From the IMG/VR virus record IMGVR_UViG_3300047478_000083, positions 1-42,334 of that record: a stretch of 42,334 bases of DNA. One strand, 5' to 3'. Below the pieces are notes generated by a model. It saw nothing but the letters and a program-made list of their open reading frames with translations, was not told the origin of the DNA and searched no databases. This DNA is from a virus. The position numbers were made by a program, and so were the translations under genes. Numbering within the stretch: the first letter of the stretch is position 1; each line of letters starts with the position of its first letter. This document shows, in pieces, positions 1-8,376 of the stretch.

Positions 1-738
1 GCATCAGTTCAAAATGTTGGTAATGGATGGCTTCGTGTTAGTTTAACTATTACCTCTAGTTTAACAATCGGCAACACTTTAAGGTATGGTATTTGTTTTG
101 TAGGTAACAACGAAACAGCAGGTGAATTTGCTTATGCATGGGGCGCACAACTAAACGAAGGTGCTTTACAGCCTTACTACTCAACAACTGTTAAGAATTT
201 ACTTGGATACAGCCAGAACTTTGAAAATGCGGCTTGGACTAAGAGTAATAGTAGTGTTCTTTATAACTTACTGACGTATTCAGAGCAGTTTGATGATGCG
301 GCTTGGGTGAAAACTAATACAACTGTTTCAGCAAATGTAACAACCGCTCCTGATGGGACTACAACTGCTGATAAACTAGAACCAGCGACAACAGCATCAA
401 CTTCCATATATCAAAGCGTAGTAATAGCAGCATCTTCTTATACCGGAAGCGTGTATGTTAAAAAAGGAAGTGGTGCTTCAGATGCTAATAGATTCTATTT
501 GAGAGACTCCACAACATCAACAACGCTACTCCAAGTTGCTATTGATTATGATACCTTGGTAATTACTTATATTATTGGTTCAACAGGCGCATCAGTTCAA
601 AATGTTGGTAATGGATGGCTTCGTGTTAGTTTAACTATTACCTCTAGTTTAACAATCGGCAACACTTTAAGGTATGGTATTTGTTTTGTAGGTAACAACG
701 AAACAGCAGGTGAATTTGCTTATGCATGGGGCGCACAA
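1..738 (+). repeat. 150-bp exact direct repeat (1-150 and 589-738)
   Basis: Bases 1-150 and 589-738 are identical, 588 bp apart and in the same reading frame of the fibre gene. The similarity stops just after a GCGCACAA motif (CTAAAC versus TTAGTT). The copies encode the end of one fibre module, including GNGWLR and AYAWGAQ. The left edge of the window coincides with the edge of the repeat, which fits an assembler stopping in a repeat. Confidence 0.85.
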
Positions 739-2370
739 TTAGTTCAAAGCACTTCACCGGAAGAATACACAGTTACAACATCAGCTTCAGCACCGATACA
801 AGCGATAGGGCCTTTTGGGTTTGATGGTGGGGAGAAGTTGGTTGAAGATACAGGCTCTGTCGCTCCCTACATTTCCGAGAATAGTGTAGTTAATGCAGGT
901 GTTCTGTACACAATATCTGTGTATGCAAAAGAATCTCAACAAACTCCAAAAAGGTATTTGGATTTACTTTTTCCAACTACACAGTTTGGTTCAAATAAAA
1001 GGGCAACTTTTGATTTAAGTGCTGGAACTTATGTAACTACTAACTCACCAGATTCAGCGTCTATAACACCTATTGGAAATGGATGGTATCGCTGCCAAGT
1101 GTCTGCTACTTGTGTAACATCTGGAACTACTAACACGCAGATTAGGATAGCAACAACATATCCTGATAATTTAACCCCATACACAGGCGATGGTACATCC
1201 GGTATCTACATCTTTGGCGCTCAGTTATCAGACTCAGCTTCACTAGACCCTTACAGCTATAATCCAGTAGCAGCACCAACTTCTACTGCTTACTACGGGC
1301 CAAGATTCGACTACGACCCTGCTACTTTAGCGCCAAAAGGTTTGTTGATTGAGGAGCAGAGGACTAATTTACTGACCTATAGTAGTGAGTTTGATAATGC
1401 GGCTTGGACTAAAGCTAATACAACTGTTTCAGCAAATGTAACAATTGCTCCTGATGGAACTCTAACAGCAGATAAGTTAGTTGAAAATACGACTACTGCA
1501 CAACACTTAATACTTCAATATTATGCTACTACACTAGGGCAAACATATACATACAGTATATACGCCAAAATGACATCTCCTGCCGAATGGACTGTATTTA
1601 GATTGCAGTTAGGCTCAGGAGGAGGTATAGGTACATTTGATTTATCGGCAGTAACTGCTTCAATAACAAATGCTAACGCTATTTCAGCCTCTATAACTCC
1701 AGTTGGTAACGGTTGGTTTAGATGTAGCTTAGTATCTACATCTAATGGTGATGGTAGTAACTTTATCTATAAAAATTCGGTAATCTATACTGGTGACGGA
1801 ACATCAGGTATTTATCTATGGGGCGCTCAACTAGAAGCAGGCGCTTTCCCAACCTCATACATCCCAACAAACTCAGCTACTGTAACTCGTGCGGCTGATA
1901 ATGCAAGCATGGTGGGTAGTAACTTTAGCAGTTGGTATAACCAGAGTGAGGGGACGTTTGTTACTAGCTTTGATATGTATTATGCGACCAGTACAATAGG
2001 TGCTTTCCCTAGAGTAATATCTGTCTCAAATGGCTCTAGCGCAAACCTTATTGATATACAAAGCACACAGTACAATAATGAAAATATGACTATTATTGAT
2101 ACATCAGTGCAACAATGCAGTATTAATGCCACGCAATTTGCGGCTAATACAACTGGTAAATTTGCAGGTAGCTTTGCAACTAATAATTTTCAAATCTCGG
2201 CTAATGGTGTTTTAGGGATTGCTGATACAGTTGGTACTGTCCCAATTGTAAATCAAATGCAGATAGGTAATCGTTGGGACTTAATACGTCCAATGTCAGG
2301 TCACATCCAATCTATCAAATACTACCCAACACGTTTACCTAACGGCACATTACAAGGGTTAACAGCATGA
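1..2370 (+). CDS. Tail fibre / adhesin with repeated lectin-like modules (5' partial)
   Basis: The frame is open from base 1 through the GTG at 307 to the TGA at 2368-2370, so the start lies outside the window and about 789 codons are visible. A signature of the form NLL-x-YS-x-x-F-x-x-AAW begins at visible residues 67, 89 and 456. Each copy leads into a Ser/Thr/Asn-rich beta-type stretch with GNGW motifs and a 'WGAQL' ending, as in the carbohydrate-binding-like modules of phage fibres. The C-terminal part (about 620-789) resembles a concanavalin-like lectin fold, an inference from its composition and the HIQSIKYYP ending. It probably sits outside the virion and binds host surface glycans. 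Bases 1-150 are an exact copy of 589-738, so modules have been duplicated recently or the assembly broke here. Its stop overlaps the next start. Confidence 0.7.
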   Translation, partial: ASVQNVGNGWLRVSLTITSSLTIGNTLRYGICFVGNNETAGEFAYAWGAQLNEGALQPYYSTTVKNLLGYSQNFENAAWTKSNSSVLYNLLTYSEQFDDAAWVKTNTTVSANVTTAPDGTTTADKLEPATTASTSIYQSVVIAASSYTGSVYVKKGSGASDANRFYLRDSTTSTTLLQVAIDYDTLVITYIIGSTGASVQNVGNGWLRVSLTITSSLTIGNTLRYGICFVGNNETAGEFAYAWGAQLVQSTSPEEYTVTTSASAPIQAIGPFGFDGGEKLVEDTGSVAPYISENSVVNAGVLYTISVYAKESQQTPKRYLDLLFPTTQFGSNKRATFDLSAGTYVTTNSPDSASITPIGNGWYRCQVSATCVTSGTTNTQIRIATTYPDNLTPYTGDGTSGIYIFGAQLSDSASLDPYSYNPVAAPTSTAYYGPRFDYDPATLAPKGLLIEEQRTNLLTYSSEFDNAAWTKANTTVSANVTIAPDGTLTADKLVENTTTAQHLILQYYATTLGQTYTYSIYAKMTSPAEWTVFRLQLGSGGGIGTFDLSAVTASITNANAISASITPVGNGWFRCSLVSTSNGDGSNFIYKNSVIYTGDGTSGIYLWGAQLEAGAFPTSYIPTNSATVTRAADNASMVGSNFSSWYNQSEGTFVTSFDMYYATSTIGAFPRVISVSNGSSANLIDIQSTQYNNENMTIIDTSVQQCSINATQFAANTTGKFAGSFATNNFQISANGVLGIADTVGTVPIVNQMQIGNRWDLIRPMSGHIQSIKYYPTRLPNGTLQGLTA

Positions 2371-2621
2371 TTGATTATTGCTTAAAGTTTAAAGACCAAG
2401 CTGAAGCTGACAAGGTATTAGCGGATATCAATGCATCGGTTGACATGATCGGTACAATCCATAAGCCGACTGGTAATATGCTGAAAGATGAAGATGGCAA
2501 CGAATACCCAGCGTTTGCAGCAATAGACGGCTATCATGTGAATGTCAGAGCGGGTGAAGAAATCCCTGCTTTAGATACTTACAAAATCGAACCAAAAACA
2601 CCGTTGAGGGTTTGGGCATGA
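2367..2621 (+). CDS. Small phage protein of unknown function, 84 aa
   Basis: Soluble 84-residue protein starting in an ATGA overlap with the fibre gene and ending in another with the next gene, so it is translationally coupled in the late operon. It begins MIDYCLKFKDQAEADKVLADI, has no membrane segment or metal motif, and contains a central stretch (HKPTGNML, EDGNEYPAF) like small proteins often found beside phage fibre genes. Function is not assignable; a fibre-associated or chaperone role is only a guess from position. Confidence 0.6.
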   Translation: MIDYCLKFKDQAEADKVLADINASVDMIGTIHKPTGNMLKDEDGNEYPAFAAIDGYHVNVRAGEEIPALDTYKIEPKTPLRVWA

Positions 2622-3349
2622 CGACATCAGGAACCAGCAGTTTTAACCTATCAATCACAGACATTGTCGAAGATGCTTTTGAACGCTGTGGGCAAGAACT
2701 CCGCACGGGTTATGATTTACGTACAGCTAGGCGTTCATTGAACTTGATGACAATCGAATGGGCGAATCGGGGTATTAATCTTTGGACAATCGAAGAAGGT
2801 GTTATCCCACTTTACCCTAATCAAATTACGTATGATCTGCCTGTAGACACCATTGATTTATTAGACCAAGTTGTACGTACAGGTTCAGGGCAACAGCAAA
2901 CTGACATCAACATTAACCGAATTTCATCCTCTACCTATGCGACTATCCCTAATAAGAACGCTACCGGTAGACCGATTCAAGTGTGGGTTAATAGACAGTC
3001 CGGTGCAACTTATCCGGTTACCGGCGTTGCAAATCCACAGATTAATGTGTGGCCTACACCAGATCAGGGTTCTGTATCTACTCCATACTATTACTTTGTG
3101 TACTGGAGACTACGCCGCATTCAGGATGCTGGTAATGGTGACGTTACACAAGATATTCCGTTTCGCTTTCTAAACGCGATGGTTGCAGGTCTGGCATATT
3201 ATTTATCGGCTAAACTACCTAACGTAGACCCAAATCGCATAGTTATGCTTAAAGCCGATTACGAGCAACAGTTCCAATTGGCAGCCGACGAGGATAGGGA
3301 TACCGCGTCTTTAAGGTTTGTACCTAGAGTTTTGTTTTACGGACGTTAA
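2618..3349 (+). CDS. Neck / head-tail adaptor-type structural protein
   Basis: 243 residues from the ATG at 2618, chosen over the in-frame TTG at 2612 because it makes an ATGA overlap with the preceding stop. The N-terminal half contains AFERCGQELRTGYDLRTARRSLNLM and WANRGINLWT, a pattern seen in adaptor/connector-like proteins of podoviruses such as pelagiphages and cyanophages that join portal to tail. The C-terminal half contains YYFVYWRLRRIQDAG and RFLNAMVAGLAYYLSAKLP, typical of the helical part of such proteins. A related but distinct protein is encoded at 4683-5336, so the neck may use two paralogues. Family assignment rests on motif resemblance; the precise position in the virion is inferred. 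Confidence 0.55.
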   Translation: MTTSGTSSFNLSITDIVEDAFERCGQELRTGYDLRTARRSLNLMTIEWANRGINLWTIEEGVIPLYPNQITYDLPVDTIDLLDQVVRTGSGQQQTDININRISSSTYATIPNKNATGRPIQVWVNRQSGATYPVTGVANPQINVWPTPDQGSVSTPYYYFVYWRLRRIQDAGNGDVTQDIPFRFLNAMVAGLAYYLSAKLPNVDPNRIVMLKADYEQQFQLAADEDRDTASLRFVPRVLFYGR

Positions 3350-3739
3350 ATGGCTACTAAATTTGCAGTTGGTAAATGGGCTTTTGGTTTTTGTGATATA
3401 TGCAATCAGCGGTATAAGCTTGCAGAGTTACGTAAACTAACAATTAAGACCAAACAAGTTAGCATTAAAGCTTGTCCCGAATGTTGGAACCCAGATCATC
3501 CCCAGTTACAATTAGGGATGTATCCTGTACAAGACGCTTGGGCTTTACGAGAACCTCGCCCAGACAACAGTTATCAAACATCAGGATTAGGTGTCGATGG
3601 GTATCAAGGTGAAGGTAGTCGAGTGTTTCAGTGGAATTGGAACCCTGTGGGGGGATCACGAGCAAGTGATATAGGTCTTACTCCTAACTATCTTATTGCG
3701 ACAACATCTGTTGGGGTAGTTTCTGTGGAGGTAGCATGA
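3350..3739 (+). CDS. Zinc-ribbon phage protein of the neck gene cluster
   Basis: 129 residues starting directly after the preceding stop. Two CxxC pairs (C15/C18 in FCDICNQRY and C42/C45 in ACPECWNPDHPQL) form an evident zinc-binding knuckle, followed by a low-complexity Gly/Asn/Trp-rich tail. Small proteins with this FGFCD-C ... C-CW-P-HPQ layout recur in podovirus structural operons beside adaptor genes; their function is not established. It may be a virion or assembly factor. Its stop overlaps the start of the HNH gene. Confidence 0.6.
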   Translation: MATKFAVGKWAFGFCDICNQRYKLAELRKLTIKTKQVSIKACPECWNPDHPQLQLGMYPVQDAWALREPRPDNSYQTSGLGVDGYQGEGSRVFQWNWNPVGGSRASDIGLTPNYLIATTSVGVVSVEVA

Positions 3740-4245
3740 AAATTTGCACAAGATGCAAAGTAGAAAAAGATCATGCGCATTTCTACAAACAAAAAGTAAA
3801 TAGCAAAGACGGGTACCAAAGCCATTGTAAAGCGTGTGATAATGCTAGAAAAGCTAAATGGAAAGTGAATAACCCCGATAAAGCTAAAAAGCACGAAAAA
3901 CAAGCTGAAATTAATAGGCTGCACAACAAAAAACGGAGACAGTATAGAAAAGAGCTTAAACAATTACCGCATATCAAAGCTAATCGAAATGCTTCATGCG
4001 CAAAAAGACGATCGGCTAAAATAAACAGAGTCCCAAAATGGGCAACAAAGCAAGATATTCTGGTAATTAAATCTTTATATGCTACAGCACAAATTTTAAC
4101 AAAAATCACTGGAGAAAAATGGCATGTTGACCATGCTATCCCTCTACAAGGTGTTTTAGTTTCAGGGCTTCATACACCTAATAACATGCAGCTTATGCGT
4201 GGTATTGAAAATGAAACTAAACGAAACGAATATACAGTATCTTAG
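3736..4245 (+). CDS. HNH endonuclease with N-terminal zinc knuckle
   Basis: 169 residues, ATG in an ATGA overlap with the upstream gene. The N-terminus carries C4-x2-C7 and C31-x2-C34, followed by a very basic helical stretch (roughly 35-110) suited to DNA contact. The C-terminus carries the nuclease core WHVDHAIPLQG (D132-H133), then VSGLHTPNNMQL and a closing ENETKRN, matching the Asp-His / Asn / Asn-type beta-beta-alpha metal fold of free-standing phage HNH enzymes. The gene interrupts a structural operon and is Lys-rich and AT-richer than its neighbours, both usual for a mobile homing-type endonuclease. Whether it cuts DNA for homing or helps packaging cannot be told from sequence. Confidence 0.75.
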   Translation: MKICTRCKVEKDHAHFYKQKVNSKDGYQSHCKACDNARKAKWKVNNPDKAKKHEKQAEINRLHNKKRRQYRKELKQLPHIKANRNASCAKRRSAKINRVPKWATKQDILVIKSLYATAQILTKITGEKWHVDHAIPLQGVLVSGLHTPNNMQLMRGIENETKRNEYTVS

Positions 4246-4254
4246 GAGTACAAC

Positions 4255-4449
4255 ATGGCATACAAATCAGCAGCAGACGGCATTACTAAATCAGGCAAAA
4301 CCAAAGGTAAAAACTTAGGTGACGACGGTGCTAAAAAAGGCATCGACGGCGACGTTGCTAAAGGCGGTAAAGCAAAAACCGTCACTAACCAAAACCTCCG
4401 TAAATTCGGTCGCAATATGGCCCGAGCTAAAAACCAAGGTGGCAAATAA
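4255..4449 (+). CDS. Small basic Gly/Lys-rich protein, 64 aa
   Basis: Preceded by a good AGGAG ribosome site. The protein is Lys-, Gly- and Asp-rich and hydrophilic (KSGKTKGKNLGDDGAKK), with a basic C-terminus, and is probably disordered. No catalytic motif or membrane segment. Its stop touches the next start (TAATGG). It could be a minor virion or DNA-associated protein; this rests on composition and position only. Confidence 0.5.
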   Translation: MAYKSAADGITKSGKTKGKNLGDDGAKKGIDGDVAKGGKAKTVTNQNLRKFGRNMARAKNQGGK

Positions 4450-4670
4450 TGGCTAAAGAAAACAAACCTGCATCAGCTTATGCTGGTCGTTACAAAGAAG
4501 TCGATATGGAAGGTGTTGTTACTAAGTCTGGTAATGGTATCTCTGAGTTGAATATCTCTGCCGGTAACGTGGGTAAGTATAACTATGCACCAGAAAAAAC
4601 TGATGGCATTAAAATCCGTGGCACAGGCGCTGCAACAAAAGGCACAATGGCTCGCGGACCTATGGCATAG
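4449..4670 (+). CDS. Small structural-operon protein, 73 aa
   Basis: Starts in a TAATG overlap with the preceding gene. It has a GNGISELNISAGNVGKYNYAP core and a Gly/Ala/Met-rich end (ATKGTMARGPMA). Similar short 'ATKG-MARGPMA' proteins occur beside adaptor genes in marine and freshwater podoviruses, from memory of such genomes. Function unknown; probably a minor virion component. Confidence 0.5.
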   Translation: MAKENKPASAYAGRYKEVDMEGVVTKSGNGISELNISAGNVGKYNYAPEKTDGIKIRGTGAATKGTMARGPMA

Positions 4671-4682
4671 GACTATACCACT

Positions 4683-5336
4683 ATGATGACCTACACCCAG
4701 CTTTGTACAAACATTCAAGACTATGTTGAGAATAGTTTTTCTGCAGACCAACTTGCGAATTTTACTCAGCAAGCGGAACAGCGTATCTACAATTCTGTGC
4801 AGTTACCTGCATTACGCAAAACAGCTACGCTGACTGCTACCTCAAGTAGCCCGTACCTAAACTGCCCTAATGACTACTTATCTACGTTTTCTTTGGCTGT
4901 TATTGATGCGCTGGGTGACTATTATTTCCTATTGGATAAAGATGTAAGTTACATCCGTGAGGCATACCCTAGCGCAGCTACAACGGCGCAACCCAAATAC
5001 TATGCGTTGTTTGGAGGTCAAGTGGCTGATGACGCAGAACTTAGGTTTATATTAGGGCCGACTCCTAACAGTGCGTACAGTTTAGAGCTTCAGTATTTCT
5101 ATTATCCAGAGTCTATTGTTACTACAGGGCAGACATGGTTAGGTGATAACTTTGATTCCGCTTTATTGTGGGGTTCGATTGTCGAAGCGTATCACTTCTT
5201 AAAAGGTGAACCTGACTTGTTAGTTGCATACCAAAAACGTTATGACGATGCATTAGCCCTGCTGAAAATGTTGGGTGACGGGAAAGAGCGTGGTGATGCA
5301 TATCGTGACGGTCAAGTTAAACTGAAGGTGATGTAA
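4683..5336 (+). CDS. Phage adaptor / neck protein, second copy type
   Basis: 217 residues; ATG at 4683 or 4686, with only a weak upstream AGGAC site. The N-terminus (YTQLCTNIQDYVENSFSADQL, FTQQAEQRIYNSVQLPALRK) and the Tyr-rich middle (YYALFGGQVADDAELRFI, LELQYFYYPES) match the adaptor-like proteins of podovirus necks. The C-terminal helix (LLWGSIVEAYHFLKGEPDLL, YQKRYDDALALLK) resembles the portal-contacting helices of head-completion proteins. With the 2618-3349 product it probably forms the ring between portal and tail. Confidence 0.55.
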   Translation: MMTYTQLCTNIQDYVENSFSADQLANFTQQAEQRIYNSVQLPALRKTATLTATSSSPYLNCPNDYLSTFSLAVIDALGDYYFLLDKDVSYIREAYPSAATTAQPKYYALFGGQVADDAELRFILGPTPNSAYSLELQYFYYPESIVTTGQTWLGDNFDSALLWGSIVEAYHFLKGEPDLLVAYQKRYDDALALLKMLGDGKERGDAYRDGQVKLKVM

Positions 5337-5337
5337 T

Positions 5338-5754
5338 ATGAGCTTAGTTCAGACACAAACCACAAGCTTTAAGGTTGAGCTGCCGCAAGCGATACACAAT
5401 CTATTAACGGATAACATTTACATCGCCCTGTACACAGCTGATGCAAGCTTAGATCAAACCACAACAGTGTATACAACAACGGGTGAAGTGGTTGCGTCAG
5501 GATACACTGCAGGTGGGCAGAGGCTCTTGTCTCCGAGCATTGGGTCATCAGGCGGTACAGCCTATGTAGATTTTGCAGATCCTTCATGGAGTGCGGCTAT
5601 TACAGCGCGTGGGGCATTAATCTATAATGCAAGTAAAGGTAATAAATCTATTGCGGTTTTAGACTTCGGTGCAGATAAATCATCGACACAAACATTCGTT
5701 GTGACTTTTCCAGCTAATACTGCAGATAGCGCGATATTGCGGTTTTCAAATTAA
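5338..5754 (+). CDS. Beta-rich structural protein, 138 aa
   Basis: Starts one base after the previous stop. The protein is beta-rich with few charges; it contains TNDNIYIALYTADASLDQTT-like and VVASGYTAGGQ motifs, then ARGALIYNASKGNKSIAVLDFG, a pattern repeatedly seen in small structural proteins next to phage fibre genes. No catalytic residues are apparent. Its place just before the fibre cluster suggests a fibre-attachment or decoration protein, which is inference. Confidence 0.5.
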   Translation: MSLVQTQTTSFKVELPQAIHNLLTDNIYIALYTADASLDQTTTVYTTTGEVVASGYTAGGQRLLSPSIGSSGGTAYVDFADPSWSAAITARGALIYNASKGNKSIAVLDFGADKSSTQTFVVTFPANTADSAILRFSN

Positions 5755-5765
5755 GGACATCATAG

Positions 5766-6740
5766 ATGGCTAACACATACTCCTCAAGCTTACGGCTGAT
5801 TATCCAGCAAGACGGGACCAACCAAGGTACTTGGGGTGGTTATACCAACACGAATATTGCCTCCTTAATCGAACAAGCGATTACAGGCGTAGGTGCTATT
5901 ACCGTGTCAGGTTCATCTAACTATACGCTGACTGTAACCAATGGTGCTTCTGACGAGGCTCGTAATGCTGTATTAAACATAACAGGCACACTAACTGCGG
6001 CAATCAATGTGATCTGCCCTACTGCGGCTAAAACATATGTCGTTAAGAACGGTACAACAGGTGGGTTTGCTATTACATTAAAGACTTCAGCAGGTACCGG
6101 TATTTCCGTGCCTAATGGGGAGACAACTTTTTTATATTGTGACGGAACTAATGTTGTTCGGTCTTTATCAGCGATTAGCGGTATCCCCGGTGCATTTACA
6201 ACTTTAAGTGCGTCAGGTACAGTTTCAGGTGTAGGGTTTAGCAACTACTTAGCCTCTCCACCAGCTATCGGTGGGACTGCGGCGGCGGCGGGGGCTTTCA
6301 CAACTTTAAGTGCGTCAAGTACGGTTTCAGGTGTAGGGTTTAGTAATTACTTAGCTTCTCCACCCGCTATCGGTGGTACGACGGCATCTACGGGCAGATT
6401 TACTACACTAACAGCCACTGCAGATTCGACATTCACCTCAACTGGTGCTGTAAAAGTCCCAGTAGGTACAACCGGAGAAAGACCTACAGGCACTGCAGGT
6501 AAGATACGGTTCAACTCAACACTGTCTCAGTTTGAAGGTTATAACGGCACTACTTGGGGTACAATTGGTGGCGGTGCTACAGGCGGTGGTGGTAACCAAG
6601 TTTTCTATGAAAACAGTCAAATTGTGACTACAAGCTACACAATCACATCAGGCAAAAGTGCCTCTAGCACAGGGCCTATTACAATCAATTCAGGGGTTAC
6701 GGTAACGATACCTTCTGGCTCACGGTGGGTGATACTCTAA
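5766..6740 (+). CDS. Tail fibre protein with tandem 34-residue repeats
   Basis: 324 residues. The N-terminal domain begins ANTYSSSLRLIIQQDGTNQGTWG and continues NTNIASLIEQAITG, the recognisable start of many phage tail-fibre proteins whose N-terminus docks on the tail. It contains two copies of a 34-residue unit (FTTLSAS-TVSGVGFSNYLASPPAIGGT) ending in Ala/Thr-rich spacers, then a trimeric-fibre-like 'VGTTGERPTGTAGKIRFN' segment. The latter is typical of knitted beta stalks near fibre tips. The gene ends in a TAATG overlap with a tip-like protein, so tip domains may be supplied by the separate downstream genes. Confidence 0.65.
   Translation: MANTYSSSLRLIIQQDGTNQGTWGGYTNTNIASLIEQAITGVGAITVSGSSNYTLTVTNGASDEARNAVLNITGTLTAAINVICPTAAKTYVVKNGTTGGFAITLKTSAGTGISVPNGETTFLYCDGTNVVRSLSAISGIPGAFTTLSASGTVSGVGFSNYLASPPAIGGTAAAAGAFTTLSASSTVSGVGFSNYLASPPAIGGTTASTGRFTTLTATADSTFTSTGAVKVPVGTTGERPTGTAGKIRFNSTLSQFEGYNGTTWGTIGGGATGGGGNQVFYENSQIVTTSYTITSGKSASSTGPITINSGVTVTIPSGSRWVIL
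6198..6401 (+). repeat. Two tandem 102-bp repeats inside the fibre gene
   Basis: Copy 1 (6198-6299) and copy 2 (6300-6401) align over their whole length with scattered third-position differences, keep the frame and encode a 34-residue unit. Their ends differ (GCGGCGGCGGGGG versus ACGGCATCTACGG), and a decayed third beginning follows. Fibre length could change by recombination here. Confidence 0.8.
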
Positions 6741-7153
6741 TGGCATACGGTTCAGTTTTAACAGACGTAGTGCAATCAAGCACAACAGGCACACCACCAC
6801 AGTTTAATGATGGTTCGGGCACTCAGATCGGAACTCTGTGTAGAGCTTGGGTGAATTTTAATGGTGTGACGACTGCAACTATTAACGCTTCGTTCAATGT
6901 ATCGTCAGTAACTAGACTTAATACTGGGTATTATCAGGTGAATTTTACAAACAATTTAACTGATGCCAATTATGCATTAGCGGGTTCAGCGCAAGACACA
7001 TTGGCAGGGGTATCTTCAAACTGCCCCGGCGTTTGCATTAGTTCTTCTGATTTAAGCCCAAAAAGTACGACACAAGTAAAAATTGATGTTGTTACTGCTG
7101 GTGGCGGATCCTATGTAGATACACTTAGTATTTCAGTCGCAATCTTCCGCTAA
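6740..7153 (+). CDS. Fibre-tip-like beta protein, copy 1
   Basis: 137 residues from the ATG at 6740, which overlaps the fibre stop as TAATG; the GTG at 6725 is less likely. Contains AWVNFNG, then NVSSVTRLNTGYYQVNFTNNLTDANYAL and a C-terminal VDTLSISVAIFR. This is the 'WVNFNG ... YxVNFT ... DANYA ... VAIF' layout of phage fibre C-terminal or tip domains that bind receptors. It is a clear paralogue of the next gene (7166-7579), in the same order and of similar length, so duplication and divergence of a receptor-binding tip is likely. Confidence 0.6.
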   Translation: MAYGSVLTDVVQSSTTGTPPQFNDGSGTQIGTLCRAWVNFNGVTTATINASFNVSSVTRLNTGYYQVNFTNNLTDANYALAGSAQDTLAGVSSNCPGVCISSSDLSPKSTTQVKIDVVTAGGGSYVDTLSISVAIFR

Positions 7154-7165
7154 GAGGTAACAAAA

Positions 7166-7579
7166 ATGGCAACAATTTTAAATGCAGTAAGCGGAACAGG
7201 TTTAACACAGACGGCTGATGGTTCAGGCGTGATTAAATTACAGTCGAATGGTGTGACTACAAATGCACTGGCTTGGGTGAATTTTAATGGTACATCTGCC
7301 ACACCAATCACACCAAGAGCAAACTACAACATCAGCTCTGTTACCAAAAACGGTACAGGCGATTACACGCTGAATTTTACAAGTGCATTGAGTGACGCGA
7401 ATTATTCAATTTGTGGGGTCGCAGACGCGGGTGGGTCAACTATTGCCGGCGGGATCTGTTTGTATACCAGTTATACACCAACGGTTTCTGCAGCGCGAAT
7501 TAATGCTTACAGTATCGGTTCATCCGCTAACGCGCTGATGGATAAAGCGTATATTAACGTAGCCATCTTCGGCAACTAA
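7166..7579 (+). CDS. Fibre-tip-like beta protein, copy 2
   Basis: 137 residues; AGAGG lies just upstream of the ATG. It shares with the preceding gene product the segments AWVNFNGTSATPI, YNISSVTKNGTGDYTLNFTSALSDANYSI and the ending AYINVAIFGN. Cys and Gly positions differ in the probable loops, as expected where receptor specificity diverges. A receptor-binding role is inferred from the family pattern and from its place between fibre genes. Confidence 0.6.
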   Translation: MATILNAVSGTGLTQTADGSGVIKLQSNGVTTNALAWVNFNGTSATPITPRANYNISSVTKNGTGDYTLNFTSALSDANYSICGVADAGGSTIAGGICLYTSYTPTVSAARINAYSIGSSANALMDKAYINVAIFGN

Positions 7580-7594
7580 TTAACAGGATAAACA

Positions 7595-8002
7595 ATGTCA
7601 AAAATCATCGCTTTTACAAACGAACTCGGTGGAGTTAGCATCTGCGTACCAACTGGCGAACTATCAATTCAAGAAGTTAAAGCCAAGGACACACCGTTAA
7701 ACTCTATCATCATGGATGCATCAGAACTGCCTGAAGCGGATAACGACTTCTTTAACTCTTGGGAATTGGTAGATGGTGTTGTATCGGTTAATATCGAAAA
7801 AGCTAAGCTACAAACTAAAGACCGACTAAGAGCAGAACGTGCGCCATTGTTAGCAGCACAAGACGTTGCATTTCAACGCGCATTAGAAGAAGGCAAAGAC
7901 ACTGCGGCTATCGTAGCTGAGAAGCAAAGACTGCGCGACATCACTACTCAAGTTGATACCTGTGCAACTGCTGAAGAACTGAGAGGGCTGTCATGTCAAT
8001 AA
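7595..8002 (+). CDS. Tail-fibre assembly / chaperone-like protein
   Basis: 135 residues. The second half is the helical signature DRLRAERAPLLAAQDVAFQRALEEG ... EKQRLRDITTQ, which resembles small proteins encoded beside fibre genes and often annotated as fibre assembly or chaperone proteins ('R-x-x-R-x-P-L-L-x-x-x-D ... KQ-LRD'). The N-terminal half is a small soluble domain. It would help fold or attach the adjacent fibre or tip proteins; this is inferred from resemblance and context. It overlaps the next gene by 10 bases. Confidence 0.5.
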   Translation: MSKIIAFTNELGGVSICVPTGELSIQEVKAKDTPLNSIIMDASELPEADNDFFNSWELVDGVVSVNIEKAKLQTKDRLRAERAPLLAAQDVAFQRALEEGKDTAAIVAEKQRLRDITTQVDTCATAEELRGLSCQ

Positions 8003-8334
8003 CTCTTGATGGAAGTTCAGGTGTAAATTACCCTGATGCGACAACACAAACAACCGCAGGTACTCAAAACTTAACGGGTAACGGGTACACCATATTGCCT
8101 AACGGGTTAATTATTCAATGGGCGTCTTTGAGCATTATGGCAAACCCTACGACTTGGACGTTCCCTATCCCATTTACTACTGCATGTTACAGTGTTAATG
8201 GGACTGCGCAAACATCTTCACAACGCTTCGTGACTGTGAGCGATTCAACAACCACCACTGCAACTGTTTACGGGTGGTCAGATGCAGGTGGTGGGTGGAC
8301 AGGTACTGCGTATATGATTGCTATCGGTAAATAA
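7993..8334 (+). CDS. Fibre C-terminal (gp53-like) tip protein
   Basis: 113 residues beginning ITLDGSSGVNYPDATTQTTAG, a common phage fibre start. It continues LTGNGYTILPNGLIIQWASLSI, TTWTFPIPFTTACYSVNGTA and ends GTAYMIAIGK. The 'NGYxxLPxGLIIQW ... FPxxFxxAxxSV ... IAIG' pattern is that of the gp53-like C-terminal tip domain of phage fibres. It starts 10 bases inside the preceding chaperone-like gene, with GAGAGGG as a ribosome site. It is probably a third interchangeable receptor-binding tip. Confidence 0.65.
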   Translation: MSITLDGSSGVNYPDATTQTTAGTQNLTGNGYTILPNGLIIQWASLSIMANPTTWTFPIPFTTACYSVNGTAQTSSQRFVTVSDSTTTTATVYGWSDAGGGWTGTAYMIAIGK

Positions 8335-8376
8335 AAGTAGCAATTTAAGTAAACATTCTTTATGAGGGTTAATAAC

